64,000 nucleotides of DNA from Enoplolaimus lenunculus (taxonomy: Eukaryota > Nematoda > Enoplea > Enoplida > Thoracostomopsidae): positions 297,660 to 361,659 of the forward strand of contig JASANG010001676.1 of assembly GCA_030248215.1 (NCBI GenBank), given 5' to 3'. Positions 39,969 through 52,127 of this stretch are shown piece after piece (the first letter of the stretch is position 1; each line of letters begins with the position of its first letter). The position numbers and the translations under genes were made by a program. The notes beneath the pieces were generated by a model, which was not told where the DNA came from, ran no database searches, and saw only the letters and a list, made by a program, of their open reading frames with translations.

Positions 39969-42900
39969 CTAAAGCTTCCGCCATCCGGATCCTACCACAC
40001 CAGCCGATGTAATCGAAATATACTTAACCCGGTTAAGCACCGAAGTGGCCCCAGAGCACTGAGAAGACCGAGACTGTGTCGAAAGTAATATACCAACTAA
40101 AAGCAATGACCCAACAAGCAAAACTACAATGCCAGGAGTAATGTAATCAGGATCGCATAAATGTTGCAGTGCAATTAATTGTTGCGCTTGCAATTCGTGC
40201 AAATCAACTAAAATCCGCGTGTACGCAAGAGATCGCGATTGTTGAATTACAGTATAGTCGAGAGAATTAAGTCCGTCTGAAACCCGTCTCCAGTAAGCAC
40301 CGTGGAGCAGACGATACCTGAAAACATATTTTTTTCGAAAGTACGAATGGCCTATTAAACGATATAACGATAATTCACCGACAATGTTTCGTACTAAACT
40401 TGTACGTTAAAAAACTGGTATTATAATTATTTCAGAGATTTTTTACAGTTACTGGCTTCTCCACAGCGGGAAGGCGGGGGGCCCAGCACTTTTCGAAATT
40501 TTCATTTTTCCCCCGGCGAAAATTTTGACGCCCTAGGAAAGGCCCCCCGGCGAATTTTCGGCCGCCCCCCAGCAAAATGTCCCCCAGCAAATTTTTTGCT
40601 GGGGCCCCCCAGGACTTTTCAGGTCAAAATTTTCAATGTTAAAACGTAAAGACCTGGACTTCTTTCGAGGCGGACATTCGGCAAAATATGATTTTATATT
40701 ACGCTGAGTACTCATAATTTTTAATAGCGTTACAAATACCCGTAGTAACTAATACAATTCAATAATGAACTGAAAAGCACAATTATATAAAGACCGTTTC
40801 AGGGCATACAGCATTCGAAAGTACCTTGCAGCAGCAAGTTCAACCCGCCTGAGCCTTATGATAAATTGAAGCTGTGACTAATATACAAAATATATATTAA
40901 TCACAGTTTCAATTATAGATTATCTATATTTTATATAATTGTGCTTCTTTCAACTTCTGGTTAAGTTGTCAGTATATACGTAATATTAGTTAAAATTATT
41001 GTTATTAGCGTTTGCGAGAAATTTTTGTCATGTTGAGCGATGGGTAATCTTACGTTGAGTTGGAAACACGGTCTAGAATGAAAAAAATGGTCCAAAAAGT
41101 CGGTTTGCAAAATTTTAAGCCTGCCCCCCAGGACCCCCCCCCCAGATCATCTGGGGGTCCCCCAGGCAAACTGCCCCCCAGCAAAATCAGCTGCCCCCCA
41201 GGAAACGCCCCCGGCGGAAATTTTCAAGCTGTGGAAATTTTCAAGCTGTGGAGAAGCCAGAGTTGTGTACTATGTATGTGACATAGCACCGGGCACGTGA
41301 AAATATATCGCTGAATGGTAATAAGTCGGTTACGAACGATGGACTGCAATAATGTAAACGTCAGCTTTAGACTAATTTTAGGATTATGCTAAGTAATATG
41401 CTTACACTACTGCTACGCCCTTCTAAATTAGCTAACTTATCCACTCCAAACAAGACGTCTTGAACATACCTTGGAATTTTTGCTTTGTTCCGTCTCAAAC
41501 TGATTTGTTTTCAAAAGAGCCGCTATTGGCGTGCAAGTCCTTGCAATCATATACTTAGCAAGAATAGGGACGCATGCGTTTGCAAATTTCAGGAAACCCA
41601 GTAGACATGAAATGAGAAATATGACGCGTGTACCTTTTGACAAAACAGTAATGCAAATGCAGAATATTTTTATCTCAGCGGCAAAGTTTCTGTTCCTGTT
41701 TCTATTTGTTTACAGTGAAAATATATTTCCGGTTGAAATTTTAGTGGGATATACACAAATATTAATATATACCTGCACGGATTAATGTTTTGACCTTCGT
41801 TTCTTTTATGATTGAGCATATAATATCGACCAGTATGAAGTGAATTAGGCAAATAGTTGTACCAACCGACGTAATGTATCCTGAAATAGATACACCGTCA
41901 ACGTTATGACGTTATGGTACGTTTGCTTTTATACGCTACACCACAGGTTTTACGGCTCAAACTTAGGCCTCAGAAAAAGCTTACGTAAGACCAAGCCTAA
42001 GCCTTTGGATGTGCAATTAGCTAGTTCTAATAAGCTTGACATTAAACCAGGCATTCTATTTGGACAAGAATCTGAACAGGAATGCTGGAACAGGAATGCC
42101 AGGACCACCGTAACAGTAATATAGGGGTACCGCTGCCACCCTCAAACCCAATACAACAAAAGTTTGCGTTGCAAATTAAAATATTTAATGCAAAAATTTC
42201 ATAGACTTCTCGCTTGTTCTGCTACCGAGCTATTTTTAAACTCATCTTCCTGACGTTTGACTTTGTTGCCTGCCTAAGATAGGATTCTTTATTGGATTTC
42301 ATAATCGCTGCCATCTAGAGGTAGCTACTGACCATCTGTTTGCCCCTGGAAAAAATCGTTCCTGCGGCCTTGAGTAGGACTATGCAACATCAAAAACAGC
42401 GTCGAATAAAACAGTAGAAAATAAGAGTATAATCGATGCGACTTATTTATTTGAAACCTATATAACTTCAAGATATGTATCTGCGAATTTAACCCCACCC
42501 CCAGAAAAAGAGGCTCATCGGAAACGGAAGCACAAAACGTAAATTTCTTATTATGACACATCAGTTTTGAAACTTGTCAACCTTTACGCTCGTTTCGAGC
42601 GCAAATTCTTCAAAACTCAAACATTACTGAACTCGTATTAGTGAACTCGTGCTTACATAGATCTGACCAAATTAAAAATTCCAGGTAGGAGTAAGTAAAA
42701 AATACTTCCAAACCTGCTAAACAGATCATCATCTTCGCCGCCCCATCCCCAATACAAATTTGAGTATCCATTAATTGCAGCAAAATGTTCGGAACGAATG
42801 TTTGTTACACCACCGAAATATCCGTCGTATGGCAGCCTGAAACAAAATTTATTAGTCGAGCTTGAACAAAGATAATACCGCCGTTAGTGTTCAACTGAAT

Positions 42901-45900
42901 TTCAATCTCGGCTTAGAGATTCTAAAATTATTTTAAGAATTTTTCACTTTGTAGAGATAATAGATTTTATGAAGGTGCAAGCGGAGGTCAAAAGTATCGT
43001 AGCCATATCATGGAGAGCCCTTTTCCGTTCTCCCCGATAGCGCCAATTCAGTTATTCTGCCATAACCGGTGAACCACTGGTTTAATGGTTGGGAACGTAA
43101 CACCATTCTCTCCGCTCATCAAGCTGCGACTAAATGTGTATTACACAATTTGTAAACAGAAAATTTCTTCGGTGCCAAGAGGAGACCTAAGACCCCCAAC
43201 AAAATTTCAAAAATTCAAATTAAGGTGCGGAATAATTACGGGAGGTCATTAAAAATAACTGACAAAAGTTTCCCAAAACTTCAACGTACGTATAATTAAA
43301 CTGGCTCTGATACATCCCGAGCAATTTTGGCCCATCCACGGAGCATCCATACATAGGGCCACCGCCTTCCGGAATAAGATCAACATCGTGGAATACAACA
43401 CAATCGAACAAAATGTTCGAACACCGCTCAGAGACTCCTAGGTTGGTTTTAGAGCTCCAAGTTGTTCTCTTTACTGCTTCTGCGAAACCAACGTTTAATA
43501 GCTTTCCACGATTAAACGTTTGATTTTGAATCTAAATGTAAAAAATGAAAAATACAGTGCGAATGAAGATTTAGGTAAGATTCGTTCTACACATTGTAAT
43601 GAAATTGTGCTAAAATAAGCTATTCATCGTAGCTGAATGGATGCCAGTATTGAACCGCTGTTTCAGGTTCACAATCGAAGCAACCGACGAAAAATAGCAG
43701 CACGGAAGAGCTTGCTTAGGAATCATAAAACCACCTCGATGCTACGAAAGTGAAAGTGTTTGTCCTTCAGCAAAAATTAAAAGCATAGAAGGAGATGCTA
43801 ATTGTTTTTTATTTATTTCATTTCTACTTTCTGGAACTTCAGATAACTACCATGCTGTACGAGACAACATTTTTGAACTTATAAGTTTACAACAAAATTC
43901 AGCTTCACTCAAAGATTATTTGAATATCGCACTTAAAATGTACATTGATGCATCTGGGATGGAAACGTATGGCGTTTGGTCCACAACGATGCCGAAGTTT
44001 TATCTACAGCTGGATACTGACATCAAAGTGTATGAGCTACATCCCCCAAGTCCCCGCAGTAAATGATTCTCATGCTAGAGTAATCAGACGAACAATATCA
44101 AAAGTAATTCATTAGAAATTTTAGTTCCAATAACGAGCTGTTTGGCGTAGGGGTCTGTGCAACGACAGCCACGATTCTGCTTATCCGTACTGTTCTACCC
44201 TATAAATATGAGTTGAGGAAACTATTGTGGGAAAACTGAACAAGTACCTCCAAACTTCACCTGTGACAGCAACATTATAGCAGTACCATAAAAGTAATAA
44301 AACACCTGTTTATACTTAAATGCGGAATTTCAGACGCGGTGGAAGGCTAAACGTTAATTTTTAATGATCGTTCGGTGTGAAACCTATCTAATTCAATTGA
44401 TTACGTAACCATATTTTCTGAAAGTAAAAAGAGGATATCAGGCTGAACTTATGGCGCATGGCCGCCAAGCGCCCCCATGCGTAACTTTAATAAGCAACTT
44501 GGAATTTCATCGTCTGTAACCCAAATCCATTATGTAGTTAAGAACAACGCCTTCAGCCCTTCGTTCCGCATTGTTTTTATTAATATTGCCACATTCTTGC
44601 ATTTAGGCTTCAGATTACGGTGAGCTTTAAGCCAAGTCCCACATTTTAAACGTGTATAGCACTTATCACAAGTTAGCGGTCGGTTTACAGACTGACGAAT
44701 TGTTGCTATTCGGATCTCGAAATGGGTGCAGACGTAGGGCAAATCAAAGGCGAAAAATGTGCTAATTTGAAACCTCGAAATTCATTGTTTCAAAAGATAC
44801 ACAACTTATCACCAACCGGTGATAGCTGCTACACACATTTGAGAATACGGGCCCTAGCCCCGATCAATCAGAAACGCCTCATCAGGTCTGCCTTCGTATA
44901 TTTTAATTTTATTTAAATTACAGCCCTGAGTTAAAATACGTACCTGTTCCACAACCAAAATGCGATACTCATAGTTTTGTTCCTGTAAAAATTGATGCAA
45001 ATAGTTCATGAAAATTTCTAATTGTGCTGGACGATTTCGATATGGAATAACAATGAGTAGACGCTGTTCCGGATTACAATCGGCCGGAATGTAGTGACCT
45101 CCTGGTTTCAGCCGCTTTAAAATTTCTGTAATGATCGCTGTTGGCACTAGGAGGCTACTTAACGGAGTACCCGCCACTCTGTATGTTGTGGTTGTTGCCA
45201 ATGAAGTGTTTCTGACTGGCGGAGTAAAATTGTACGTTGAAAGACCTGAAATCAAGCTATGGCAACTTCAGAACAAATGAAAAAATAAATTTTTTAAAAA
45301 CTTAGACATATTTTGTAATATGATCCGAGATACATAGCTAATGAATTTGAAAGATTTGCAATTGTTAACTGGTAACAGTTGCTACACAGGATTAAAAATA
45401 GGCAATAGCGGTTGCTACTTGAGCGAATTCATTGAGAACCGCAAAACAAGGAACAGGTAAAATTTTTCACCACGGACACAAAGAAATTAGCACCGCTGCT
45501 GTTTTCATTAATATTTCTTGATTTTATTCCGAAAATAGGTTAATTAACACATAATATCACCTAACTAACTTCTATGTTTTACCTTGCCACCAAATGTGAT
45601 TTTTTGGCTTTGGTTTTTACTGTTTTACTATATCGACAGGTAGGCTTACCTGAAGAATACGGGTCGAGAACACAAAAAGGTTTACTCCGCTCCGGTTCCA
45701 TCGTTAATGAACTTGACCCAAATTTGGCAAAAGTCGACGTCGATGAGACAAAGCTTGAGCATGGGAGACTGAAGCGAATTGAACCCGTTGTGTATGTTAG
45801 TTTCTTATTAGCATTAATGGCCAGATCATCATTCCATAGCCCGTGCAGGAACACCTAAAAAATTTTAACTTAAAATTGTCTGGGACGTCAATCGTTACCG

Positions 45901-46682
45901 CTACTAAACATTGTGGTGTGGTTGATTCTCCTAAAATCACACCGAAAATGTAGACCTTCGTAGTAGAATTTGAATTGAAAACATTTCCTGTGAAGCTGGC
46001 TTCTCTGTTTGCTTCGCTAGCGTATGGAATTTTTTAAACCACTTTGCCTGACGATTGATTGTTGATTGCCTACCAAAGATATTATTCCTTATCGAAATTG
46101 ACGGCCCCTACGTAGTATACAGCTTCCACAATAACATACGTAAAAGTAAACTTTTAAGGGATAATTTTTTAGTATTAACAGTGCGTTGGTCGTATGTTAG
46201 CATTAGTAGTACTCATTAGGAAAATGTGATGCCATAGCCGCATCATCCAACAATACCTATTTTGTCCGAATCAAATTAAATTGGGCATATCTGCATCATA
46301 AATTCTTGCGAGGTAGGAAATCCCTCAGTCTTACTATTGACACAGAAGACTTCAAAGATTTTAAAATTTCGACTATATTTATTTGTATTCGTAGAAATTA
46401 AGTCACATCCAGACCCGTTGTCAAACTGACATCACTAACCGGAATGCTTCGCAACAACCAGCAGTTTCGCAAAAACGGCGGCAACGACCCAGCGGCCACA
46501 GGCGCGGTAAGTCTATGTCGACCTTCGATTTTATTACGGTCCACGGCTTGAAATGTATCTGACGGCGGGCCAGCGTTAAATGCAACCAGCGAGACCAGTG
46601 TGACAAACGCGATTACAATGATCACTTGCATCAAAAGTGTCAATTTGACACAAGATAACGCTGATGGGGGACGAGCTATCAT
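39969..46682 (-). CDS. B4GALT: Beta-1,4-galactosyltransferase family enzyme, seven exons, with unusual hydrophobic C-terminus
   Basis: Exons, in transcript order: 46407-46682, 45650-45854, 44944-45245, 43290-43531, 42714-42836, 41773-41880 and 39969-40317. Phases agree at every junction; total about 534 residues. Residues ~13-35 (LTLLMQVIIVIAFVTLVSLV) form the N-terminal signal anchor of a type II Golgi protein, followed by a Ser/Thr-rich stem. The GT7 catalytic domain shows IPYRNRPAQLEIF, YRILVVEQ, FNRGKLLNVGF, the metal-binding VVFHDVDLIPE (DVD), YFGGV, the WGWGGEDDD signature, a later MLNHKRNE with the expected His, and SDGLNSLDY. It transfers galactose (or GalNAc in some invertebrate members) from a UDP-sugar to terminal GlcNAc. 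The donor of exon 1 (GAT|GTGACT) is weak, so exon 1 or 2 boundaries could shift. The last exon continues ~95 residues past SDGLNSL, with a second hydrophobic stretch (PGIVVLLVGSLLLVGILL, ~480-498) that is not typical of the family. Confidence 0.92.
40451..41262. mobile_element. Inverted-repeat element with C-rich arms in the galactosyltransferase intron
   Basis: The ends are inverted: CTGGCTTCTCCACAGC at about 40450 and GCTGTGGAGAAGCCAG ending at about 41262. Both subterminal regions carry GCCCCCCAGCAAAAT/CCCCCAGGA blocks and AAATTTTC motifs in opposite orientation, with an AT-rich middle. No clear target duplication was found. It lies between exons 6 and 7 of the galactosyltransferase gene. 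Confidence 0.6.
44722..44853 (+). repeat. Dispersed repeat, CTGGTAATAGGTGCTATACAC family, copy 2
   Basis: GGGCAAATCAAAGGCGAAAA, then AATTCATTGTTTCAAAAG and CCGGTGATAGCTGCTACACA, end at TTTGAGAATACGGGCCC. It is similar in order and spacing to 60497-60618. It lies in intron 3 of the galactosyltransferase gene. Confidence 0.6.
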
Positions 46683-46862
46683 CGTATTGAAACAAGGGGA
46701 TGGTGCCTTAGGTTTTGAGCATAGTATTAATGGGAAAATTTTTGATTATTGCCTTTAATGAAAAACTTTTCATTGCGATCTGCATCTAGCGTTGACCAAA
46801 CACTCCCGATATGTCTGAACACAAATATCGTACGTAGTATGCAAAAGCAAACGGAATGTAAA

Positions 46863-47102
46863 CATGAGATATGCTTGTCCTGGTGCATATTTTGCAATAT
46901 AGGCAATGCAAATTGCGTTTAATACTAGCCGGTGGGATACAGGCGGCATATATATTCGACGAAAAAAGCAGTGGAAGAGGCGATTACCTGTCGTAGTGGT
47001 AGAGCGTTTACCTGAGTAGCTGTAGGTCGCTAGCTCAAAACAACCCGTAAACCGCTTTTAGCTGTTAGTTAAACGTCTGAATTTACGGTACCTACCTAGA
47101 GT
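46863..47102 (+). repeat. tRNA-derived SINE (family H), copy 3
   Basis: The head (ATATGCTTGTCCTGGTGCAT), a spacer with CGGCATATATATTCGACGA, the core TACCTGTCGTAGTGGTAGAGC with B-box region GCTAGCTCAAAACAACC, and the tail AGCTGTTAGTTAAACGTCTG...TACCTACCTAGAGTG follow the same order as copies 1 and 2, but it is more diverged. It lies just upstream of the galactosyltransferase gene. Confidence 0.65.
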
Positions 47103-47514
47103 GACATTGAAGAAAGAAAAAGTTAGGTCAACAGTCATCTCTTTCGAGTAACGTATACCATTAAATGCTTGATAGTTTTTAAAATTCGTATATTGGCACG
47201 ACGCCAGACAATGACTGCCAGCCGGGGCCAGGTATTCCAAAATACCCGAACAAAACACCCGCAATAAATTTATTTATATAACTAAATTAGCTTAGTCATT
47301 TTTTCGTATCAAGCAGGAACCGTTTGTGACATGCGGATGCTTGGAGGCAAAATAAAAACCTTATGCGATGCTGCACATCAGTTAAAACACTTATGCACAT
47401 GTAGTACCTTCATATGCAGCATCAGTAATAGAAGAACCAAGATACATGTGAGCGTAATGTTAAGGTTCTTTATAAGGCATAAAGCAAGAAAACTCAGCAG
47501 CTGATTGTGAAGCG

Positions 47515-47640
47515 GTGTGGCTCAGTTGTAGCGCGCTACACCGTTAAAATGTTATATTCGAGTCTTAACAGATTCACAAAATACAAAAACTGACTGGCTT
47601 AAGTCAGGTTTCTAAATATTCACTGGGGTTTCTAAATTTT
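47515..47640 (+). repeat. tRNA-like fragment, possible second SINE type
   Basis: GGTGTGGCTCAGTTGTAGCGC is A-box-like and TATATTCGAGTCTTAAC is a weak B box. No paired acceptor stem was found. This is probably a decayed tRNA-derived repeat. Confidence 0.35.
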
Positions 47641-48269
47641 TAAAGAAAAAATAGCGGATGCACCCAAACTACGAAATTTTAGATGAATTTTTAGTTATTT
47701 TTATTTCATATCGAAGAGTTGTAGCATATCCGTAATGAAAAATTGCAATACAATTACGTTATATATAACTAATTCTGAGCGTAAAAATAACAGAAATTCT
47801 GGCATTTCTATAACGGAAACGGACACGGATTTTTGCCGGAAATGGAAACGAATATCCGGCTACACAATGATTTGCGTCATTGTTGGAAACCCCTAAAGCA
47901 TAGCCAGATGCGAACTCTTAGATCCAAATACGTAAAACAGAACTGGTTAAATGTGCAACAATAGCAAAAAGCTTTGCTAAAACAAACATAAAATAACAGT
48001 TATTTTTGAAAAATTAAAATCAAAATCACCTATAGATCACAAATAACAACGTCACTAGCGGAACAGAATGCGGGCAATTCAGGCTTTAGGCTACCCAACA
48101 TGGATAACAAAAGCCAACAAGCTATGTCAAGATTTATTACTGAAATTGCGTGTAGTTTCTCGCTCTGACCGCTGGCAACTTTTTTAAAATCGCCTCTAAT
48201 TAACGTAAATAATGTTTTTACAGCTATAGCAATAGCTGCAACAAAAAGCGATATTTCAATAATCTATCT
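47641..48269. other. Gene-free stretch with a CAGGGTGTAA-family fragment
   Basis: About 47641-47870 repeats the AAACTACGAAATTTTAGATG, ATAACGGAAACGGACACGG and CCGGCTACACAATG elements of the CAGGGTGTAA family without a proper 5' end. The remainder to 48269 has no recognisable feature. Confidence 0.5.
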
Positions 48270-48475
48270 GACCCATGTATAGAACAGAGCCGGAACAGCA
48301 GTATTAGCATATTTCTAAGCCTGAGCCTAAGCCTAAGCCTAAAAGCCTAAGCGTATGGATGAGCCTAATCCTAAGCCCAAAGCCTAAGCCTAAGCAAAAA
48401 AATTAGTCTAAAGCTTAAACTGACTCTATTCTAGCCCCTCTAGAAAACAATCCGGCCCTGTTCTATACATGTGCC
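48270..48475 (+). mobile_element. Telomere-hexamer MITE (family A), exact 8-base duplication
   Basis: It starts GACCCATGTATAGAACAGAG and ends GGCCCTGTTCTATACATGTGCC. ATCTATCT flanks both sides (48262-48269 and 48476-48483). The interior has one of the longest hexamer arrays here: about 14 near-perfect CCTAAG units in three runs. Confidence 0.93.
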
Positions 48476-49349
48476 ATCTATCTAGCGAACAAATATTTAT
48501 TTTCGAGTTATCTACTATGGAATTTTCCTAGTTCCTTTTTTCAAAAAAGGTTTGTACGAAGCCGACATGTACTATAAAAGAGACCAATCAAACGTTTTTG
48601 TGAACCATCTTGGATTTCAATCAAAGAGTGGTTGATCATTTACCCGACAGTGTGCTGCTGTGTGTTTACAATCAATCTGTGTGCAACAGAATGAACCCAG
48701 CGCGCGTTGCATTTTTGACCAATTAGCGTCCTTAACATTTGGGAAGAAAAAATACATAATATGCTAATGCCAAAACTGTGGCTGAGTATTCTCAAAATCT
48801 AATTATTCTTCATATATTACAGGTATGTATTATGTATGTTATGTGACATCGATTGACCCTCCTAAATAACAAGGGGGGAAAGCAAAACGCCACTCGCGGT
48901 GGTACATTTTGTACCTGGCGAAATCAGGCCGTTATAGTGTCAAGTACCGGAGTTGAGATGGTAACCAAAACTTGCCGGATATGACGCAACAGGTGTAAGC
49001 CGGAGAGCGAAATTGGTAGTTTAAACAACATATCATTTGTTAATTTTAGCAAATATCTATGAAACGTTGTCAATTTCGGTTTACGGTTTAAGAATTATGA
49101 CCATTGAAATTGTACCAAAAGTTGCAGCCAAACGCACTGAACGATACAATTTTTGTAAAATTATAAAACATTTCACTGCCGAAATTGGCAAATTTCAATT
49201 TGAGGAAGTAGAAGGTAAATTTTTCCTAGCGATACTACGTCACGCTTATACGTACTGCGCGCTTTAGTGTCACACTTTTACTGCTTCAATACACAGTTGG
49301 TAAACAGATACTGTCAAATTGTGACCAAGTCTTCGTACGGCACGAAAAC
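48476..49349. other. Gene-free stretch with one unassigned open frame
   Basis: A plus-strand frame at 49037-49267 reads, from an internal ATG at 49097, MTIEIVPKVAAKRTERYNFC onward, and follows an acceptor-like TTAATTTTAG. It has protein-like composition but no recognised family. 48885-48925 (CGCCACTCGCGGTGGTACATTTTGTACC) has an inverted relative at 56930-56970. Confidence 0.3.
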
Positions 49350-49553
49350 TACACTGCAAAAAATGGTGAGTCAAATTGACTGTCTCCGAAATAGGCTTTT
49401 CCTGACTACACAAACTGAGTTAAAATTCGACTCCGCATCAACCATATTCGACTCAATTTGATTCTAGCGGTGTCAAATTTTGACTCAGTTTGTGTAGTCA
49501 GGAAAAGCCTATTTCGGAGAGAGTCAATTTGACTCACCATTTTTTGCAGTGTA
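49350..49553. mobile_element. Mariner-like hairpin MITE, copy 1
   Basis: TA-flanked 204-base palindrome. The ends are CACTGCAAAAAATGGTGAGT and its inverse; both arms continue through GTCTCCGAAATAGGCTTTTC to TGACTACACAAACTGAGT. Repeated GAGTCAAATTGACTC motifs give it an almost fully self-complementary structure. TA ends and this architecture fit Tc1/mariner-type MITEs. Confidence 0.85.
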
Positions 49554-50341
49554 GGAATCAAAAATTTGAAATTTAAAGTAACAGCACGAAGCTTAGGGTT
49601 AGGCTTAGATCTTAGTTTATGACTAGCCTTATAGGCTTTTATTTCGATGTTGGTTACTCGTTCGATTTAGGCTTATAGGAAGCAGGTCTCTATATAGGTA
49701 CCGTAGACAAATTTCATTAATAGTCATATTCTTTTGCAAAACGAAAAAAAAACACCTATCCCGATTCGAACAAAGTTTTAAAATCGAAAACCTTTTTGTA
49801 CAAATTTAATTTTCGTTGCATCATTTCAACCTAAAAATGCGATAGCTAAACAAGTTTGAAAAACATAAAATGTAATTTTAAACTTTCAAAAACAGTTTTT
49901 TTTCGCTCAAACGCCGAAACCAGACGGCCGGCTTTGAGTTAAATTGAAAAAGTTCAACATAAATAAAATTATATTAGAAGACCTCATGTGTATATACGTA
50001 GAACCGTCCAGTAGCGATCGTACACAATGGTTCAAAGGTTGTGTGAGGAGACGCTGGGAACTCATTAGAACACTGTTACAGCTCATTGTACACTTTCAGC
50101 CACAATTAAGGATTGAAGATATAACGGTTAATAGATAAACAATACGGTATTGGCAAACCTTTGCCTAACCTTATGTCTAAACCTAAGCTGTGAGAAAAAT
50201 ATGTAGGAGCTAAATATTACAATAAGCATACTATCAATCCGACAGATTTTCAACGCTTATCAGGTGGTCACCCCCGTGGATGGATCAATCTCGCTGCGCC
50301 CCTAAGCAAATCTTTATTCCTTGCCTAGAGCCTTGGTTATT
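49554..50341. other. Gene-free stretch
   Basis: TTAGGC remnants lie near 49605-49690. The 64-codon plus-strand frame at 49944-50138 is unrecognised and AT-rich sequence surrounds it. No structure is otherwise evident. Confidence 0.35.
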
Positions 50342-50539
50342 TTAACCCTTTCTCACATGAATATTTTCTGTTTCCCCTGAGACCTACTTTTATGCTAGGA
50401 TTCGAACTCCAGTGAATACCATCACCACTCAGCTATAGCTACGTGTTGCAATTGATAAACACGGTGCGATATATACTATTTAACGTATATATACTGCGCT
50501 GAGTTGCCTACAGGCAACTCAATGTGAGAAGGGGTTTAA
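50342..50539 (-). mobile_element. TTAA-flanked piggyBac-like MITE (family G), internally deleted
   Basis: It runs from TTAACCCTTTCTCACATGAA to CAATGTGAGAAGGGGTTTAA. Compared with the full copies it lacks the central part between the tRNA-like CTAGGATTCGAACTCCAG segment and the CACGTCTTG side. Confidence 0.8.
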
Positions 50540-50748
50540 GCCTAAGCCTAAGCCGAGCAAAAAAATTAGTCTAAAGCTTAAGCTTACACTGTTCTAGTCC
50601 GATAGAAAAACGTTCCGCCCCTGATCTTGACATGGGCCCATATTCCTAAGCCTAAGCCTAAGCCAAGCAAAGAATTAGTCTAAAGCTTAAAGCTTACTCT
50701 AGTCTAGTCCCACAGAAAACCGTTCTGCCCCTGATCTTTACATGGGCC
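50540..50748 (+). repeat. Two truncated family A copies in tandem
   Basis: Two 5'-truncated copies, each with a few CCTAAG hexamers, an AAATTAGTCTAAAGCTTAAG segment and a TCTGATCT-type 3' end (ATGGGCC at about 50637 and 50748), stand head to tail. The upstream MITE at 50342-50539 abuts them. Confidence 0.75.
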
Positions 50749-51410
50749 TGTGCTTTTATGCTGATTATTTTACAAATTGCATTGACTTTTGATTCATAAT
50801 AAACACAATTGCGAAGTATCAAAAAAATTATGAAACATGTGCCTTATTGAGTCGAAAACAGTTAACAATAACTCATCTCAAAAATTCTGTGTTGTTAAAG
50901 AATGATTAGGTTTAAAAGAAACGTTTACATAAATTTAAATCTTTGCCTAAACCTAAGCCTAAAGCTTAACCTTTTCGTTGTCCAAACAGTACATAGGAAC
51001 GCAAAAATTGCACTCGCATTCAAATGCGTTTCCGTTCGCTAAGCAGTTAATAATTTTGTAGTTCGCTTACCTACGCTCGTAAGTACCTTTACAATAGTGC
51101 TTTGTTATAACAATCCGCTTTGCTCAGCAGTATTTTTCCTACCTACAATGAAACCAGACCAGCCAATAAAGCCACATAATGGTTTTTATTTACAAAAAAT
51201 AAATTTCTCTTACAACCTGTGTGTATAAATTGAACAAAAATATCCAAGTTTATACTTAAAAGAATTTTTATATGTGTTCTATTCAGCAACCGCTGCAGTG
51301 ATCCAAAATAGTATCGAATCAAACATTTAGAACCATGGGCTGGACCATCACCTATCCAGCCATGGCATTTTGAGGTATAAGAAATATTTGTACTCTGGTA
51401 CCCAGAAGGA

Positions 51411-51682
51411 TTAACCCCTTCTCACATTGAGTTGCCTATGGGCAACTCAGCGCAGTGTATATTCGTTAAATAATATACATCGCACCGTATTTAACGATTG
51501 CCAACACGTATACATAGTACTAAATCACCAGAAGACGTGAGAGCCCCCTCGGGCTCGAGCGTCAAGCTCCTATAGCTGAGTGGTGATCGTATACGCCTCC
51601 CACTATAGTCACTGGAGTTCGCATCCTAGCATAAAAGTACGTCTCAGGGGAAATAGAAAATATTCATGTGAAAAAGGGTTAA
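51411..51682 (+). mobile_element. TTAA-flanked piggyBac-like MITE (family G) with tRNA-like core
   Basis: A 272-base element runs from TTAACCCCTTCTCACATTGA to ATTCATGTGAAAAAGGGTTAA, bounded by TTAA. The interior contains an A-box-like TATAGCTGAGTGGTGATCG and a B-box-like GAGTTCGCATCC 40-50 bases apart, in tRNA order, ending in CTAGC. TTAA targets with CCC-starting inverted ends are characteristic of piggyBac elements. Confidence 0.85.
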
Positions 51683-51739
51683 GCATACAGGTGCTTCTTC
51701 GCCAGCTGCAGGAACGCCTATATATTGGATATAATATAT

Positions 51740-51960
51740 GCACGGTACTGTTCGGCGCCGTCCGTTACCCGTACGGTGCTTTCCGTCACCTGTACGGTGC
51801 TACCATAACCCGCACGGCGCCGTCCGTCACCGTATGGTACCGTATGCAAGGACATCACGTAACGATAACGTATGGTGACGGACGGTGACGGACGGAGCCG
51901 CACGGAGACGGACTGTGACAGACGGAGATGCACGGTAACGAACGGCACTGGACGACAACT
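51740..51960. repeat. ACGG/CCGT-rich foldback satellite
   Basis: The left half is built of CCGTCCGTCACC and GTACGGTGC units, and the right half of GGTGACGGACGG and CACGGAGACGG units. The two halves can pair with each other, around a centre near 51850-51880. It stands out as a CpG-rich island next to the TTAA-flanked MITE. Confidence 0.75.
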
Positions 51961-52127
51961 ATAGCGCAACCCTAAATGTTCGCGACACGACATACTTTAT
52001 GCGAACTAAACTGACTCCTATAAACATTAAATTCCGACGAAATTATAACAGAACAAACTCATAAAACCAACATAATTAAAAATGATATTATGAACCCGAT
52101 ATACAGTACAGAAGCCATACCATTTCC

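Noticed and set aside
39729-40088. A Phe/Leu/Ser-rich 119-residue plus-strand frame
   Set aside because: Pure consequence of the CTTT tract and antisense to the last galactosyltransferase exon.
44530-44742. A minus-strand frame with CDKCYTRLKCGTWLKAHRN, resembling a zinc finger
   Set aside because: It lies between the VVEQ and FNRGK exons of the galactosyltransferase, which join in phase without it; a single C-x2-C with weak context is not enough.
48300-48420. CCTAAG arrays as evidence of a real telomere or chromosome fusion
   Set aside because: Here the arrays are short and enclosed by MITE ends and target duplications, so they arrived by transposition.
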